Part shown: positions 1-9,461 of the stretch, piece by piece
Position numbering within the stretch: the stretch's first letter is position 1
Layout: each line of letters begins with the position of its first letter
From: Chryseobacterium sp. FP211-J200
GTDB taxonomy: Bacteria > Bacteroidota > Bacteroidia > Flavobacteriales > Weeksellaceae
Assembly: GCF_001643375.1 (NCBI RefSeq)
Contig: NZ_LSHB01000011.1
Location: 78,823-142,822 of the forward strand
Direction of reading: 5' to 3'
Length of the DNA stretch: 64,000 nucleotides
Made by a program: the position numbers and the translations under genes
Notes under the pieces: model-generated
The model's input: the letters and a program-made list of their open reading frames with translations, nothing else
Databases searched by the model: none
What the model was told of the DNA's origin: nothing

Positions 1-900
1 TTTTCTTTCTGAGACTTGAGTTCCAGTTTCAATCGCCCAATTAAATATTTTCTTCTTGGTTGGAGACGCTGTCACAAGCATTTCATTAATGCCTGCATAA
101 ATCTTTTGATAAAACCTTGGCACCGAACACATCGTAGTAGGTTTCACTTCCTGAAGAGCATTTGCAATCAATTTTGGATTTTCGAGGAAACTGACTTTGG
201 CCCCTCTGGAAAGACAGAATAATGTCCAGCATCTTTCGAAAACGTGGCTGAGTGGCAAAAATGCCAACGATTGCTCCTTCTCAAAATCTTTAAAATCAAA
301 AAAATCAACGTGGGCATCAAATGCTTTCTGAAAATTGCCGTGCGTCAGCATCACGCCTTTCGGAATTCCCGATGTTCCAGAAGTGTAGATGATGGTTGCC
401 AAATCTTCATCTGACCTCTCAACAACTTTAAATTTGTCAGAGGTTTTCTCAATAAAATCTGACAGAAACAAAGAATTTTCATTTAAATTAAAATTCTTTT
501 TTGCAGCGATAATCAATTCAACACCAGAGGTTTTCGCCAATAATTGATAACAAGTTTCGTATTGCTCCTTGTCTCCCGTTAAAATAATTTTCGGCTCAGC
601 GTGATTGATAATGTATTCAACTTGGTCGGAACCATTTGTGGAATAAATTGGAACTGTAACCGCACCAATTGCCAATGTCGCCACATCCATAATGATCCAT
701 TCCGGAGAATTGTCGGCATAGATCGCGACTCTTTCATTTTCTTTGACACCAGCTTCTACAAGCGCATTGGCCGTTTTGAAGACCATTTGCTGAAATTTCA
801 GGCACGTGAGTTCCTTCCATTCATTATCTTTTTTAAATCCTACAGAGGCTTTCTGTGGAAATCGTTTGGTGTTCTTGGTCAGAAATTCCGTAATGTTCAT
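1..900 (-). CDS. Long-chain acyl-CoA synthetase, AMP-forming (partial, N-terminal 300 residues)
   Basis: Activates fatty acids to acyl-CoA through an acyl-adenylate. The frame is open from the ATG at 900 to the window edge, so the C-terminal part is missing. The N-terminus reads MNITEFLTKNTKRFPQKA. Around residues 170-180 lies the AMP-binding P-loop YTSGTSGIPKG, followed by a PLSHVFER stretch typical of long-chain synthetases. Its ATG overlaps the stop of the upstream epimerase gene by one base (TAATG), implying translational coupling. Two more synthetases of this family lie at 36.5-40.1 kb, so the window has three. The substrate chain length cannot be told from sequence. Confidence 0.9.
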   Translation of the reverse strand, partial: MNITEFLTKNTKRFPQKASVGFKKDNEWKELTCLKFQQMVFKTANALVEAGVKENERVAIYADNSPEWIIMDVATLAIGAVTVPIYSTNGSDQVEYIINHAEPKIILTGDKEQYETCYQLLAKTSGVELIIAAKKNFNLNENSLFLSDFIEKTSDKFKVVERSDEDLATIIYTSGTSGIPKGVMLTHGNFQKAFDAHVDFFDFKDFEKEQSLAFLPLSHVFERCWTLFCLSRGAKVSFLENPKLIANALQEVKPTTMCSVPRFYQKIYAGINEMLVTASPTKKKIFNWAIETGTQVSERK

Positions 901-1910
901 TAATTGGATTTTGATATGCTTGCAACATAATTTTTTAAGTGGAAATCTACGCTTTCATCTATCGGAATGAAAGTATAATTCAAGGTATCACGAATTTTCT
1001 TATTGGTGATCTTCGAATCGGATTTGATAGTTTCAACGTTTGTTCTGTTTCCTAATTTGAGAATTGGAATGAACCAACCAAAAACAACGGAGAAAAACGG
1101 CAGAATATCTAAGATTGAATTTGATATTAATTTTGCTGGTTTTTTCCCAAAAGTCTTTCTGACTTTATCAGCAATATGCTTGTATTTTACGACTTCCGAA
1201 GTCAAGATAAAGCGTTGTCCGAAAATCGATTTCTCCATTAATTCAACAGCAATTTTCGCAACATCTCTCACGTCTACATAAGCTGTAGATCCGGAAAAAG
1301 TAAACCCATTTGACATTTCCTTGAACAGTTTTCCGCTGCTGTGATTCCAGTTTCCGGAACCGATAATTAGGCCAGGATTGATGATAATCGTATTCAAACC
1401 TTCGGCAGAAGCTCTCCAGACTTCCATCTCGGAAAGATATTTGGAGATCGCATAATTGGAATGATCCAGTTTCTCATTGAAATCTGAATTTTCATCCATT
1501 TCACCTTTATCATTTAGACCGTCAAGCACTGCGATAGAACTTACGAAAAGAAATTTTTTAATTTTAGTTGGATCGATTGCAAAGAGTAATTTTTCTGTGG
1601 CTTCAGAATTATTTTTGTACAATTCTTTTTCCGCACTTGGATTGAAACTGACTTTTGCTGCACAATGATAGACTTCCTCAACACCTTGCAAAGCAAATTC
1701 TAAAGAATCCGAATCATCAAAATCGATATTGACCCACTCTATTTGGTCGAAATAAAAATCTGGTTGGTCTGTGTAAAATTGATAGGATTCTTTAACTTCC
1801 TGTATGTTGCTGGATCTGCGTTTTGTTGCACGAACTTTTTTTCCTTTTTTAAGAAGTTCTAAAGCGATCACCCGTCCTAAAATCCCTGTTGCTCCTGTGA
1901 TCAATATCAT
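900..1910 (-). CDS. NAD-dependent epimerase/dehydratase (extended SDR)
   Basis: A 336-residue extended short-chain dehydrogenase/reductase. The N-terminal Rossmann motif GATGILGR (residues 6-13) binds NAD(P), and YAISK (about residues 152-156) supplies the catalytic Tyr and Lys. Overall it resembles the 3-beta-hydroxysteroid dehydrogenase/dihydroflavonol reductase branch. The gene sits between a small membrane protein (4-bp ATGA overlap upstream) and an acyl-CoA synthetase (1-bp overlap downstream), so the three form a tight operon, and a lipid-related substrate is a reasonable guess. The substrate is unknown. Confidence 0.85.
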   Translation of the reverse strand: MILITGATGILGRVIALELLKKGKKVRATKRRSSNIQEVKESYQFYTDQPDFYFDQIEWVNIDFDDSDSLEFALQGVEEVYHCAAKVSFNPSAEKELYKNNSEATEKLLFAIDPTKIKKFLFVSSIAVLDGLNDKGEMDENSDFNEKLDHSNYAISKYLSEMEVWRASAEGLNTIIINPGLIIGSGNWNHSSGKLFKEMSNGFTFSGSTAYVDVRDVAKIAVELMEKSIFGQRFILTSEVVKYKHIADKVRKTFGKKPAKLISNSILDILPFFSVVFGWFIPILKLGNRTNVETIKSDSKITNKKIRDTLNYTFIPIDESVDFHLKNYVASISKSN

Positions 1911-2161
1911 TCTTCGATAGATTTTTCAGGTTCGATATCAGTTGCATTCCTCAAAAGTTGAATGATAAAATAAGAATTGATGATGCAGTAAGCTGCTATG
2001 ATTGCCACAAAATACCAGAAACTTTTGCCCTCTAAAAGATAATCTCCTGCTCCTGAAAATGAATCTCTGAGAACAAAAAATAAAAGTCCTATCAAAAAGA
2101 GATTGATAAGAACCGAAAAAAACAAAATGACCTTGTAAATAGTCTCCTGGTATTTTTTCAT
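1907..2161 (-). CDS. Small membrane protein, two TM segments
   Basis: An 84-residue protein with two hydrophobic stretches (about residues 8-30 and 46-68) separated by a short glycine/serine-containing loop. It ends in an acidic tail. No family recognised. Its stop overlaps the start of the epimerase gene by 4 bp (ATGA), so it is probably the first gene of the epimerase/acyl-CoA synthetase operon. Judged real because of this overlap and the clear membrane topology. Function unknown. Confidence 0.6.
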   Translation of the reverse strand: MKKYQETIYKVILFFSVLINLFLIGLLFFVLRDSFSGAGDYLLEGKSFWYFVAIIAAYCIINSYFIIQLLRNATDIEPEKSIEE

Positions 2162-2232
2162 TAAAGATTTTTACAAAGATAATTCAATTCTATAAAAAAT
2201 CTCTTATCCTGATATTGAAATCTATCAGGAAA

Positions 2233-3174
2233 TTAATGTGTGTTTTGCTTCATAAACTCTAATGTTCTTTTCAGCATCAATTGATGTCCAGCTTCTTCAT
2301 TCAGACCGTGATTTGCCTTATCGATGGGAATTAGTTCATTTTTTACATTATTGTCGTCTAGTTTTTTCTTTAGAATTTCGGATTGCGAAAAGGGAACTAT
2401 TCTGTCCTTGTTACCGTGGATCATCAAAGTCGGAACCGAGTTTTGATCAATATAAGTGACTGGAGAATAAACTTTAAGGCCAGCAATCGCTTCCTGTTTT
2501 TGTTCTTTGATATCTTTCGTTGTGAAACCACGGATCATATCATTGCGCATTTTATAAATTTTCGGAAAAATGAGTTTGAAAATGAAAATTTTAAAGCCAG
2601 CCTCTTCGGTTCTTAAAAGCTTGTTCAAATCTGATGGACCAAAATAGTCGATCACGTAATTGACCTTCGAAGAATAATTTGGAAAACTACTGTTCGCGGA
2701 AAACTGTTCATCATTGGAATACGCGGCAACCATTCCAATCTGTGCACCTGCAGAAGCGCCCCAGATTCCTATATTTTTCTCATCAAAATTATATTTGTCA
2801 GCGTTTGCCCGGATCCATCTCACCGCTTCTTTGGAATCTTCCACTGGTTTTGGGAAGTTGGTATTTTTGTCCAGCAACGTGTAATTGACGCTGACTACGG
2901 CGTAACCATTTTGAACAAATTTCAGAATGAAATCATTCATATAAAACTTTTCAGGAAAGGCTTTGTCACCTCCGATCCATCCGCCACCGTGAAGAAAAAT
3001 GAGAACCGGGAATTTTTTATTGGATTGTTCTGGAAGATAGATATCGAGTTTGTGGTCGATGGAATCCGAAGTTTTGTAGGTCACATCGGGAATTTTCGAA
3101 ACTTCGGAAATGGTATTCTGAGATTTGAAAAACGTTAAACACAGGATCATGATGATCGATAACTTCCATTTCAT
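2233..3174 (-). CDS. Secreted alpha/beta hydrolase (carboxylesterase/lipase-like)
   Basis: A 313-residue esterase of the BD-FAE/hormone-sensitive-lipase type. An N-terminal signal peptide (about residues 1-19) suggests export to the periplasm. The oxyanion-hole motif HGGGW is at residues 62-66 and the nucleophile elbow GASAG at 139-143 (Ser141). The acid residue is probably in HGNKDRIVP and the catalytic His in KANHGLNEE near the C-terminus. These motifs fit hydrolysis of acyl or acetyl esters, but the substrate cannot be inferred. It lies in a leftward run with a second hydrolase upstream, separated by 73 bp. Confidence 0.85.
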   Translation of the reverse strand: MKWKLSIIMILCLTFFKSQNTISEVSKIPDVTYKTSDSIDHKLDIYLPEQSNKKFPVLIFLHGGGWIGGDKAFPEKFYMNDFILKFVQNGYAVVSVNYTLLDKNTNFPKPVEDSKEAVRWIRANADKYNFDEKNIGIWGASAGAQIGMVAAYSNDEQFSANSSFPNYSSKVNYVIDYFGPSDLNKLLRTEEAGFKIFIFKLIFPKIYKMRNDMIRGFTTKDIKEQKQEAIAGLKVYSPVTYIDQNSVPTLMIHGNKDRIVPFSQSEILKKKLDDNNVKNELIPIDKANHGLNEEAGHQLMLKRTLEFMKQNTH

Positions 3175-3247
3175 AAAAACAATTTTAATTCAGATCCGAT
3201 AATACAAGGCTTGTACCATTATCAGATCTGAATTAATATGTCATTAT

Positions 3248-4024
3248 CTATGATAAAAGAAAATCTTTGACCGCTGCGTTGAAATCAACAGGATTGTTTG
3301 CCTGAACCCAATGTTCTGCGTTAGCGATCTTGATGATCTTTGAATCCGGAAATTGTTGTCTTATCAGAAGTTCGTCCTGTGGCAAAATGTAATTAGAATT
3401 GGCTCCGGCAACGAACAATGTTGGTCCTTTAAAAACACCAAATTTAATCGCATTGGAAACAAACTCCGTATATTTCTCTGCCAAAGTCTTGAGGTTGAAT
3501 CTCCAAGCTAACTTTTTATCCTCCGTCCAATAAAGATTCTTCATCAAAAACTGGATCACAAATTTCTCATGAATGTATTCACCTAAAACCTTTTCGACAT
3601 CTTGTCTGGAAGTCACCGTTTCAAAATCCACGGTCTGAAGCGCTTTGATTATACCTTGATGATGCGGCGGATAAGCTTTTGGAGAAATATCGACTACGAT
3701 CAATTTATTCAATTTTCCAGGGAAGTTGATTGCAAATTGCATCACCGCTTTTCCACCAAGGGAATGTCCGAGAAGGTTGGCTTTTTCAATTTTATGAAAT
3801 TCCATATAATTCAGAATATCATTTGCAAGATCATCGTGCGACATCGAATCGGAATGAAAACTGCGGCCGTGATTTCGAAGGTCCATCAGATACGTTGGCA
3901 TCAATTCTCCAAATTCTTTCCCGAAACTTCCCCAATTGTCCAGCATTCCGAACAATCCGTGGAATACCAAAAGTGGCGTTTCTGTTCTTTCTTCTCCGTA
4001 TATTTTTGAGTGTAGGATTTCCAT
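3248..4024 (-). CDS. Alpha/beta fold hydrolase, YbfF-like esterase
   Basis: A 258-residue cytoplasmic alpha/beta hydrolase without signal peptide. The N-terminal block VFHGLFGMLDNWG and the line DLRNHGRS are typical of the YbfF/ABHD11 group. The nucleophile elbow GHSLGG places the catalytic serine at residue 88, and the catalytic histidine is probably in NAEHWVQ near residue 237. Members hydrolyse short acyl esters or thioesters; the physiological substrate is not known. It is downstream of pdxJ and a small membrane protein in the same direction. Confidence 0.87.
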   Translation of the reverse strand: MEILHSKIYGEERTETPLLVFHGLFGMLDNWGSFGKEFGELMPTYLMDLRNHGRSFHSDSMSHDDLANDILNYMEFHKIEKANLLGHSLGGKAVMQFAINFPGKLNKLIVVDISPKAYPPHHQGIIKALQTVDFETVTSRQDVEKVLGEYIHEKFVIQFLMKNLYWTEDKKLAWRFNLKTLAEKYTEFVSNAIKFGVFKGPTLFVAGANSNYILPQDELLIRQQFPDSKIIKIANAEHWVQANNPVDFNAAVKDFLLS

Positions 4025-4067
4025 TATTATTTTATATTTTTTCTTTAAACAAATTATTAATCTGTTA

Positions 4068-4376
4068 CTACTTTTTGGTTTGTTTAAAAATAGATTTGAA
4101 TAGAGACGAAACTGAAATCAGAAAAAGAAATGTTAAAACAAACATCACAGCCTGAATTATCAAAACTGGTAAAAGAGAATCGACCTCTGCATACCTGTAA
4201 CCAAAACTTATTATCGTTACAGGAAATGTAATTATCAAAACACTTAAAGACCAATCTCCGTAAAACCAATCTTTAGGATAAACAGAACAAACTGCCAGAG
4301 TTCCGATTCCAACGTAAAAAGCTGAAATAATCAATGCTATTCTTCTCGATTTTAAGAAAAATTTAAACCATTTCAT
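4068..4376 (-). CDS. Small membrane protein, three TM segments
   Basis: A 102-residue protein with three hydrophobic stretches (about 10-32, 44-62 and 72-95) and a basic C-terminus. No family recognised. It starts 5 bp after the stop of pdxJ on the same strand, so it is probably cotranscribed with it. The membrane topology and position support a real gene. Function unknown. Confidence 0.55.
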   Translation of the reverse strand: MKWFKFFLKSRRIALIISAFYVGIGTLAVCSVYPKDWFYGDWSLSVLIITFPVTIISFGYRYAEVDSLLPVLIIQAVMFVLTFLFLISVSSLFKSIFKQTKK

Positions 4377-4381
4377 TCATA

Positions 4382-5101
4382 TCACCATTTCGCCAACCTT
4401 TTCAAATAAGCCTGAACCGTATTTTCCAAACCAAGGTAAAGTGCTTCAGAAATCAAAGCGTGACCGATGGAAACTTCCAAAAGATTTGGGATGTTGTCTG
4501 AGAAATATTTTAGATTGTCCAAACTCAGATCGTGGCCTGCGTTGATTCCCAAACCAAATTTCTCCGCTTCTATTGCTGTGTCAACATATGATTTGATAGC
4601 TTGTTCTTTATCTTTAGGATAATTGGTTGCGTAAGCTTCTGTGTAAAGTTCGATCCGGTCTGTTCCTGTTTCGGCAGCAAATTTTAACATTCCTGGATTT
4701 GGGTCAAGAAAAATAGACGTTCTGATTCCAGCATATTTGAATTCGGAAATGACGGATTTTAGGAAATCAAGGTTCTTTTCGCAATCCCAGCCAGCGTTGG
4801 AAGTAATTGCATTATCTGCATCTGGAACCAAAGTCACTTGCTCAGGCTTAACTTCCAAAACCATATCGATGAAAGGTCTGTGCGGATTTCCTTCGATATT
4901 GAATTCGGTTTTCACTAGAGGTTTCAGGTCGTAAACATCTTTTCTGGTGATATGCCGTTCGTCCGGTCTCGGATGGATTGTTATTCCCTGCGCTCCAAAT
5001 CTTTCCAAATCGACAGCCACTTGCGTTACACTTGGAACATCGCCTCCTCTTGCATTTCTAAGCGTTGCAATTTTATTGATGTTGACACTTAATTTTGTCA
5101 T
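4382..5101 (-). CDS. pdxJ: Pyridoxine 5'-phosphate synthase
   Basis: Condenses 1-deoxyxylulose 5-phosphate with 3-amino-2-oxopropyl phosphate to pyridoxine 5'-phosphate, the last ring-forming step of the DXP-dependent vitamin B6 pathway. The 239 residues match the usual PdxJ length. Recognisable blocks are [17 protein letters not shown] at the N-terminus, the [10 protein letters not shown] loop, [12 protein letters not shown] and [10 protein letters not shown], all in TIM-barrel phosphate- and substrate-binding positions. The upstream 37-bp spacer is made of TGATAATT-like units. It is followed by a small membrane protein gene and an esterase. Confidence 0.97.
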   Translation of the reverse strand: MTKLSVNINKIATLRNARGGDVPSVTQVAVDLERFGAQGITIHPRPDERHITRKDVYDLKPLVKTEFNIEGNPHRPFIDMVLEVKPEQVTLVPDADNAITSNAGWDCEKNLDFLKSVISEFKYAGIRTSIFLDPNPGMLKFAAETGTDRIELYTEAYATNYPKDKEQAIKSYVDTAIEAEKFGLGINAGHDLSLDNLKYFSDNIPNLLEVSIGHALISEALYLGLENTVQAYLKRLAKW

Positions 5102-5138
5102 GACTTTTTATAATTGATAAATGATAATTGATAATTGA

Positions 5139-6395
5139 TTAAGCTTTCTGAACAACGTCGAGCTCAAATTCTTTCGCTGCTGATAAAAGATGGTCAAAAA
5201 TATCGGACTGAATATTTTCATATTTTTCTGTGTCAGCTTCTGTTGCGAAACAATAGATTTCCAAAGGCAAACCTTCCGGCATACTTTGAAGTTGCCTCAC
5301 AAGAATGATCTCTTTCTGATCGATCTGATCATTGTTATTAAGATAATTCTGAACATATTTTCGGAAAACTCCAATGTTTGTCAACTGAGTTCCGTTGATG
5401 ATCTCGTCTGGATTTTCAATAGAATTTTTCTCGTCCTCGATTTCTTTTTCTTTCAACCCAAGGTAGGTTTTTATGAGATTAATTTTCTTCAAACGTTCCA
5501 TCAAATCATCGTCTACGAACTTCAGAGATTTCATATTGAACATGATGGATTTTTTGATCCGTCTCGTATTTCCGTCCGAAATCACTTGGTAATTTTTGAT
5601 TTCTGTCGTCAAAAGATCATAAGTTGGAATGGTAGAGATTGTCTTATCAAAATTCTTGATCTTGGTTGTCAAAAGACTTATATCTTCAATATTTCCCTCC
5701 AATGAATATTTTGGAATAGAAACCCAGTCTCCTACTTTGATATTCTTGGAAGTGGCTACGTGAATTCCGGTTACAAATCCCAAGATAAGATCCCTAAAAA
5801 TCAAAACCATAACCGCAGTTATGGCTCCCAGACTTCCAATGATGGTTGTACTATTGATCCCGAAAACAACACAAATTCCAATGACGGAGAAAATAAAAAT
5901 CCCAATGGTTTTTACAGTCTCCGAAACAGTTCTTATAGCAAAATTCTTGTAATAATCTTTTTTGATTAAACTATAATATTCTAAAGCTTTAAGAGAGCGG
6001 AAAGCCATTCCTGCAATCACGAGAACTATAGCAAAATTGATCATTCTCTCCGAAAAGATCGTCGTTTTGGTCAGATGACCAAGAAAAATGGAAGTCTGTA
6101 TAGATCCGGCAATCAATAGAGAAAAAAAGTGCGAAAGGGAATTTGTTATCCTTGATTGATAAATAGATTTCATCACAGGATATTTGTCCTCATTCCCAAA
6201 AAACTTGAAAACAGAATTGATTACAATCTTGAAAATGAAATCAAAAAGTAAATAGACGAGAAAGATTAAAAGAATTTTTGCACCAATCTGAACAAAAAGA
6301 TTCAGACCGTCAGGAAAATATTCTGCAATATATTTATACAGAAACTCGGTTGCATCTTGTATTAAATCCTTGGTATCTTGTAATTGGTCATTCAT
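5139..6395 (-). CDS. Mechanosensitive ion channel family protein (MscS, YbdG-like)
   Basis: A 418-residue MscS-type channel. Several hydrophobic helices span residues 30-200, including a final pore-lining type helix (SLGAITAVMVLIFRDLILGF, about 192-211). It is followed by the beta domain signature KNIKVGDWVSIPKYSLEGNI and a long cytoplasmic C-terminal region. The length is close to the E. coli YbdG/YnaI class rather than the 286-residue MscS. The expected role is release of solutes on osmotic downshock. It sits first in the leftward run ending in pdxJ. Confidence 0.9.
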   Translation of the reverse strand: MNDQLQDTKDLIQDATEFLYKYIAEYFPDGLNLFVQIGAKILLIFLVYLLFDFIFKIVINSVFKFFGNEDKYPVMKSIYQSRITNSLSHFFSLLIAGSIQTSIFLGHLTKTTIFSERMINFAIVLVIAGMAFRSLKALEYYSLIKKDYYKNFAIRTVSETVKTIGIFIFSVIGICVVFGINSTTIIGSLGAITAVMVLIFRDLILGFVTGIHVATSKNIKVGDWVSIPKYSLEGNIEDISLLTTKIKNFDKTISTIPTYDLLTTEIKNYQVISDGNTRRIKKSIMFNMKSLKFVDDDLMERLKKINLIKTYLGLKEKEIEDEKNSIENPDEIINGTQLTNIGVFRKYVQNYLNNNDQIDQKEIILVRQLQSMPEGLPLEIYCFATEADTEKYENIQSDIFDHLLSAAKEFELDVVQKA

Positions 6396-6469
6396 TGGTA
6401 CAAAATTAGTAAATGAATTTTAAATTAAATTAATAAAGTTTTAGATAAGGCTTTCCGAGTTAAAATTTG

Positions 6470-6477
6470 TATTTTTA
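6470..6477 (+). promoter_or_regulatory. Putative -7 box TATTTTTA
   Basis: A TAnnTTTA match to the Bacteroidota -7 element, 14 bp before the TTG start at 6492. It supports the use of this unusual start. No convincing -33 element was assigned. Confidence 0.35.
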
Positions 6478-6491
6478 ATAAAATTATAAAA

Positions 6492-6980
6492 TTGGATCCA
6501 ACATTAATCAACATTGTTTCTCTAGTACTCCTTTTCATAGGGCTCTTAGGAACATTTCTTCCCGTTTTACCGGGACTATTACTAAGTCTTTGTGGACTTT
6601 TGATCTTCAAATTCGGTACAGAGAACGACATGCCGATGATTTACGTTTGGATATTTGTTTTGTTGACAATCATTTCCACCGTTTTGAATTACGTGATTCC
6701 TGCAAAAACCAACAAAAAATACGGCGGAACGCGTTACGGGAGTATTGGTTCTTTTGTAGGAACGATCGTTGGATTAATCTTCATCCCTATACCATTTGGA
6801 TTTTTGATCGGAATGCTGTTGGGTGTCTTCCTCGGCGAATTACTCCATGACGTCAGTGACACGAAAAAAGCACTCAACTCAATGAAAGGTGCTTTTATCG
6901 GATTTATATATGGGACAGGATTCAACTTGATGGTTGGGTTGGCCATGTTTTTGGTGGTTGGTTACTATATCTTCTTTTAA
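6492..6980 (+). CDS. DUF456 family membrane protein
   Basis: A 162-residue integral membrane protein with four or five hydrophobic segments and glycine-rich turns (LLGTFLPVLPGLLLSLCG; YGSIGSFVGTIVGL), the usual look of DUF456. The start is TTG at 6492 (MDPTLINIV); the next in-frame Met comes after the first TM segment, so TTG is preferred. Function is unknown for the whole family. The following lipoprotein gene starts 10 bp downstream and is probably cotranscribed. Confidence 0.85.
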   Translation: MDPTLINIVSLVLLFIGLLGTFLPVLPGLLLSLCGLLIFKFGTENDMPMIYVWIFVLLTIISTVLNYVIPAKTNKKYGGTRYGSIGSFVGTIVGLIFIPIPFGFLIGMLLGVFLGELLHDVSDTKKALNSMKGAFIGFIYGTGFNLMVGLAMFLVVGYYIFF

Positions 6981-6990
6981 AAATATAAAA

Positions 6991-7413
6991 ATGATGAATA
7001 TCAAAACCATTTTCTGCATTCCTCTCCTATTATTAATGAGCAACTGCAAAACGCAAACTTCTTCTAAAACCGAAACTTCAACCGTAACCAACAATATCGT
7101 CACAATTGGTTTGGATAAACAAGTCAAAATCCCCAATTCCAAAGTCAGTCTCCAATTCAAAGAAGTTGTCGAAGAAAGTCGCTGTCCTGTTGACGTCACT
7201 TGTGTCTGGGAAGGCATTGCCATTGTAAACGTTGAAGCAACATCTGGAAGTGAAAAAATGGACTTTAAAGTAGCAACACGAGATTTCCTTCCGAAGAATG
7301 TGACCAAAACTTTCAGTTTTTCTGGTTACAAATTTACTTTAACAGAGCTGAAACCCCAACCCGGAGCAAAAGAAGAACCAGCCACTGTAAGTTTTAAATT
7401 CGAAAAAGAATAA
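6991..7413 (+). CDS. Small lipoprotein, hypothetical
   Basis: A 140-residue protein. The start was set at the ATG at 6991, because an upstream in-frame start would lie inside the DUF456 gene and would spoil the signal peptide. Residues 1-17 form a signal ending in LLLMSNC, a plausible lipobox with the lipidated Cys followed by KTQTSS. The mature part contains SRCPVDVTCVWEG, a Cys-containing motif that I recall from small secreted Bacteroidota proteins of unknown function. It probably anchors in the outer or inner membrane; role unknown. Confidence 0.7.
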   Translation: MMNIKTIFCIPLLLLMSNCKTQTSSKTETSTVTNNIVTIGLDKQVKIPNSKVSLQFKEVVEESRCPVDVTCVWEGIAIVNVEATSGSEKMDFKVATRDFLPKNVTKTFSFSGYKFTLTELKPQPGAKEEPATVSFKFEKE

Positions 7414-7492
7414 CTAATTATCAAACATAAAATATAACGGACGAATTAAAAATCATTCATCCTTCATCATTTATAATTAATAATTAAATATT

Positions 7493-8137
7493 TCATCCCC
7501 AAACAATCGGCTCTTTTCCTTTTTCCAGAAGATAATTATTGATTTTCGAAAAAGGATGACTTCCAAAAAAACCTCTATAAACAGAAAATGGTGAAGGATG
7601 CGCAGATTGTATAATAAAATGCTTGGTCTCGTCTATTAGCGAGGCCTTTTTTTGTGCAAATGCGCCCCAAAGTACGAACACCACATTTTCTTTTTGATCC
7701 GAAATTTGCTTGATGATAAAATCTGTGAAAGTTTCCCAGCCGATATTTTTATGAGAATTGGGTTCGTGAGCCTGCACAGTCAAAGTCGCATTGAGAAGGA
7801 GAACGCCTTGCTTTGCCCAATCTTGCAGATCATTGCTTTTTCTTTCTACACCAATATCATCCTTCAATTCGATAAAAATATTTTTGAGCGATGGTGGCGC
7901 CTTTACATTCTCAGAAACAGAAAAACAAAGGCCGTTGGCCTGACCATCATTATGATATGGATCTTGACCGATGATCACAACCTCCACATCTTCAAATTCC
8001 GTAAGTTCCAAAGCACGGAAAATCTGTTTAGTTGGTGGAAAACATTTTTTGGAATTAAACTCCAATTTTACATTCTCCCAAAGATCGATAAAATAAGCAC
8101 TTTCTTTAATCGGTTTCAGAACTTCGGTCCAGGTCAT
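7493..8137 (-). CDS. ung: Uracil-DNA glycosylase, family 1
   Basis: Excises uracil from DNA to start base-excision repair. At 214 residues it is standard length. The catalytic water-activating loop GQDPYH is at residues 57-62 (Asp59), the CFSV region near 71 is part of the uracil pocket, and the DNA-intercalating loop HPSPFS starts at His180. VLLLNATLTV and VLWGAFAQKK are further family signatures. The gene is monocistronic, convergent with the lipoprotein gene. Confidence 0.97.
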   Translation of the reverse strand: MTWTEVLKPIKESAYFIDLWENVKLEFNSKKCFPPTKQIFRALELTEFEDVEVVIIGQDPYHNDGQANGLCFSVSENVKAPPSLKNIFIELKDDIGVERKSNDLQDWAKQGVLLLNATLTVQAHEPNSHKNIGWETFTDFIIKQISDQKENVVFVLWGAFAQKKASLIDETKHFIIQSAHPSPFSVYRGFFGSHPFSKINNYLLEKGKEPIVWG

Positions 8138-8269
8138 AGCAAGATTTTTGACAAAATTAAATTTACAGGTCCACTAATGCAAATTTGAAGACTTTTTCTT
8201 TGAAATAAAGTTAATTTATCACAAATATCGTTTGGCTTAATTTTATATATAATAAATTCGCAAAAAATA

Positions 8270-8277
8270 TACTTTTG
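8270..8277 (+). promoter_or_regulatory. Putative -7 box TACTTTTG
   Basis: Exact TAnnTTTG match 15 bp before the ATG at 8293. An alternative in-frame ATG at 8275 would overlap this box, so the downstream ATG is chosen. Confidence 0.5.
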
Positions 8278-8292
8278 CCATCAATTTTTAGA

Positions 8293-9405
8293 ATGAAACT
8301 CTGGAACACCTTTATCTTTTCAATCATTTTTATGACCAACCTTTCAGCGCAAAATACCATTATCGTAGGAACTTACACCAATAGTGAAAAGTGCAAAAGC
8401 GGTGGCATCTACATTTTTGATTTTGATGAGAATACTTACAAATATGATCTCAAGTTCCACACAGAAAACGTCATTAATCCAAGTTTTGTAAGCCTTAGTC
8501 CGGACAAAAAATTTCTTTTTTCCGTGAATGAAAACGGTGACAAAAGTACAGTCAGTTCCTTTTCTATAGAAGAAACTGATGGAAAATTAATCAAAAAAGA
8601 TGAGAAAAAAACACAAGGCGAAGATCCATGTTTTCTAATCTCTGACGACCAAAATATCATCACAGCCAATTATTCTGACGGAAGCATCAATGTTTTCAAA
8701 CGATATGTGGATGGTAAATTATCCGATGTTTTCCAGAATATCAAATTTGAAGGTGTTGGTTTGAATCCTAAACGTCAGGAAAAATCACACATTCACCAGG
8801 TTCAATTTTCTCCAGATCATCAATATGTTTTGGCGACTGATCTTGGATTAGATAAAATCTATGTCTTTAAATATAATAAGACAGGCGAAGAAGTTTTAGA
8901 AAAAATTGGTGAATTTGATGCAAAGAAAGGTTCTGGACCCAGACATATCACTTTTGATAAAACAGGAAAATTAATCTATCTGGTTCAGGAATTGAGCGGC
9001 GACCTTTCTGTTTTAAGTTTTAATGACGGGAAAATCGACTTGATCCAAGAAGAAACTTTATTATCACGAAAAGTAAGATTCAATTTCCGAGCTGCAGATA
9101 TTCATCTTTCTAATAATGAGAGATTTGTCTACGTAACGAATCGTGATGATGCAGATGATATTACCGTTTTCATCAGAAAAAAAGATGGAACGGTAAAGAA
9201 GATCCAACAAACGAAAACCATTGGACGAAATCCCAGAAACTTCAGCATCAGTCCAAATAACAAACTGGTGTTGATCGCCAATCAGGACACAAACCGAATC
9301 AATATTTTCACACGTGATCTGAAAAACGGTTTGCTCACTGCGACTGGCAAGTCTATTCCCGTTTGCAGCCCTGTAAATGTCATATTTTATGAAAAAGGTA
9401 AATAA
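8293..9405 (+). CDS. Lactonase-family seven-bladed beta-propeller protein (copy 1)
   Basis: A 370-residue secreted protein of the 6-phosphogluconolactonase (YbhE/Pgl) beta-propeller family. The start at 8293 gives a clean signal peptide ending at LSAQ. Repeated propeller blades carry motifs such as PSFVSLSPDKKFLFSVNE, GSGPRHITFDKTGK and NPRNFSISPNNKLVLIANQD. In characterised members this fold hydrolyses sugar lactones, but an exported protein cannot serve the cytosolic pentose-phosphate pathway, so the substrate is open. A second paralog lies at 11.8 kb, with a DUF5686 gene between them. Confidence 0.85.
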   Translation: MKLWNTFIFSIIFMTNLSAQNTIIVGTYTNSEKCKSGGIYIFDFDENTYKYDLKFHTENVINPSFVSLSPDKKFLFSVNENGDKSTVSSFSIEETDGKLIKKDEKKTQGEDPCFLISDDQNIITANYSDGSINVFKRYVDGKLSDVFQNIKFEGVGLNPKRQEKSHIHQVQFSPDHQYVLATDLGLDKIYVFKYNKTGEEVLEKIGEFDAKKGSGPRHITFDKTGKLIYLVQELSGDLSVLSFNDGKIDLIQEETLLSRKVRFNFRAADIHLSNNERFVYVTNRDDADDITVFIRKKDGTVKKIQQTKTIGRNPRNFSISPNNKLVLIANQDTNRINIFTRDLKNGLLTATGKSIPVCSPVNVIFYEKGK

Positions 9406-9461
9406 GTTTTACATCAAAACAATATTTAAAACAAAAAACAGTTATTAATAGTTAATGCTTG

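Noticed and set aside
5102..5138. TGATAATT-rich spacer before pdxJ and a similar one before galE (16604-16640)
   Set aside because: Short AT-rich similarity that is common in such genomes; too little information to call a regulatory element.
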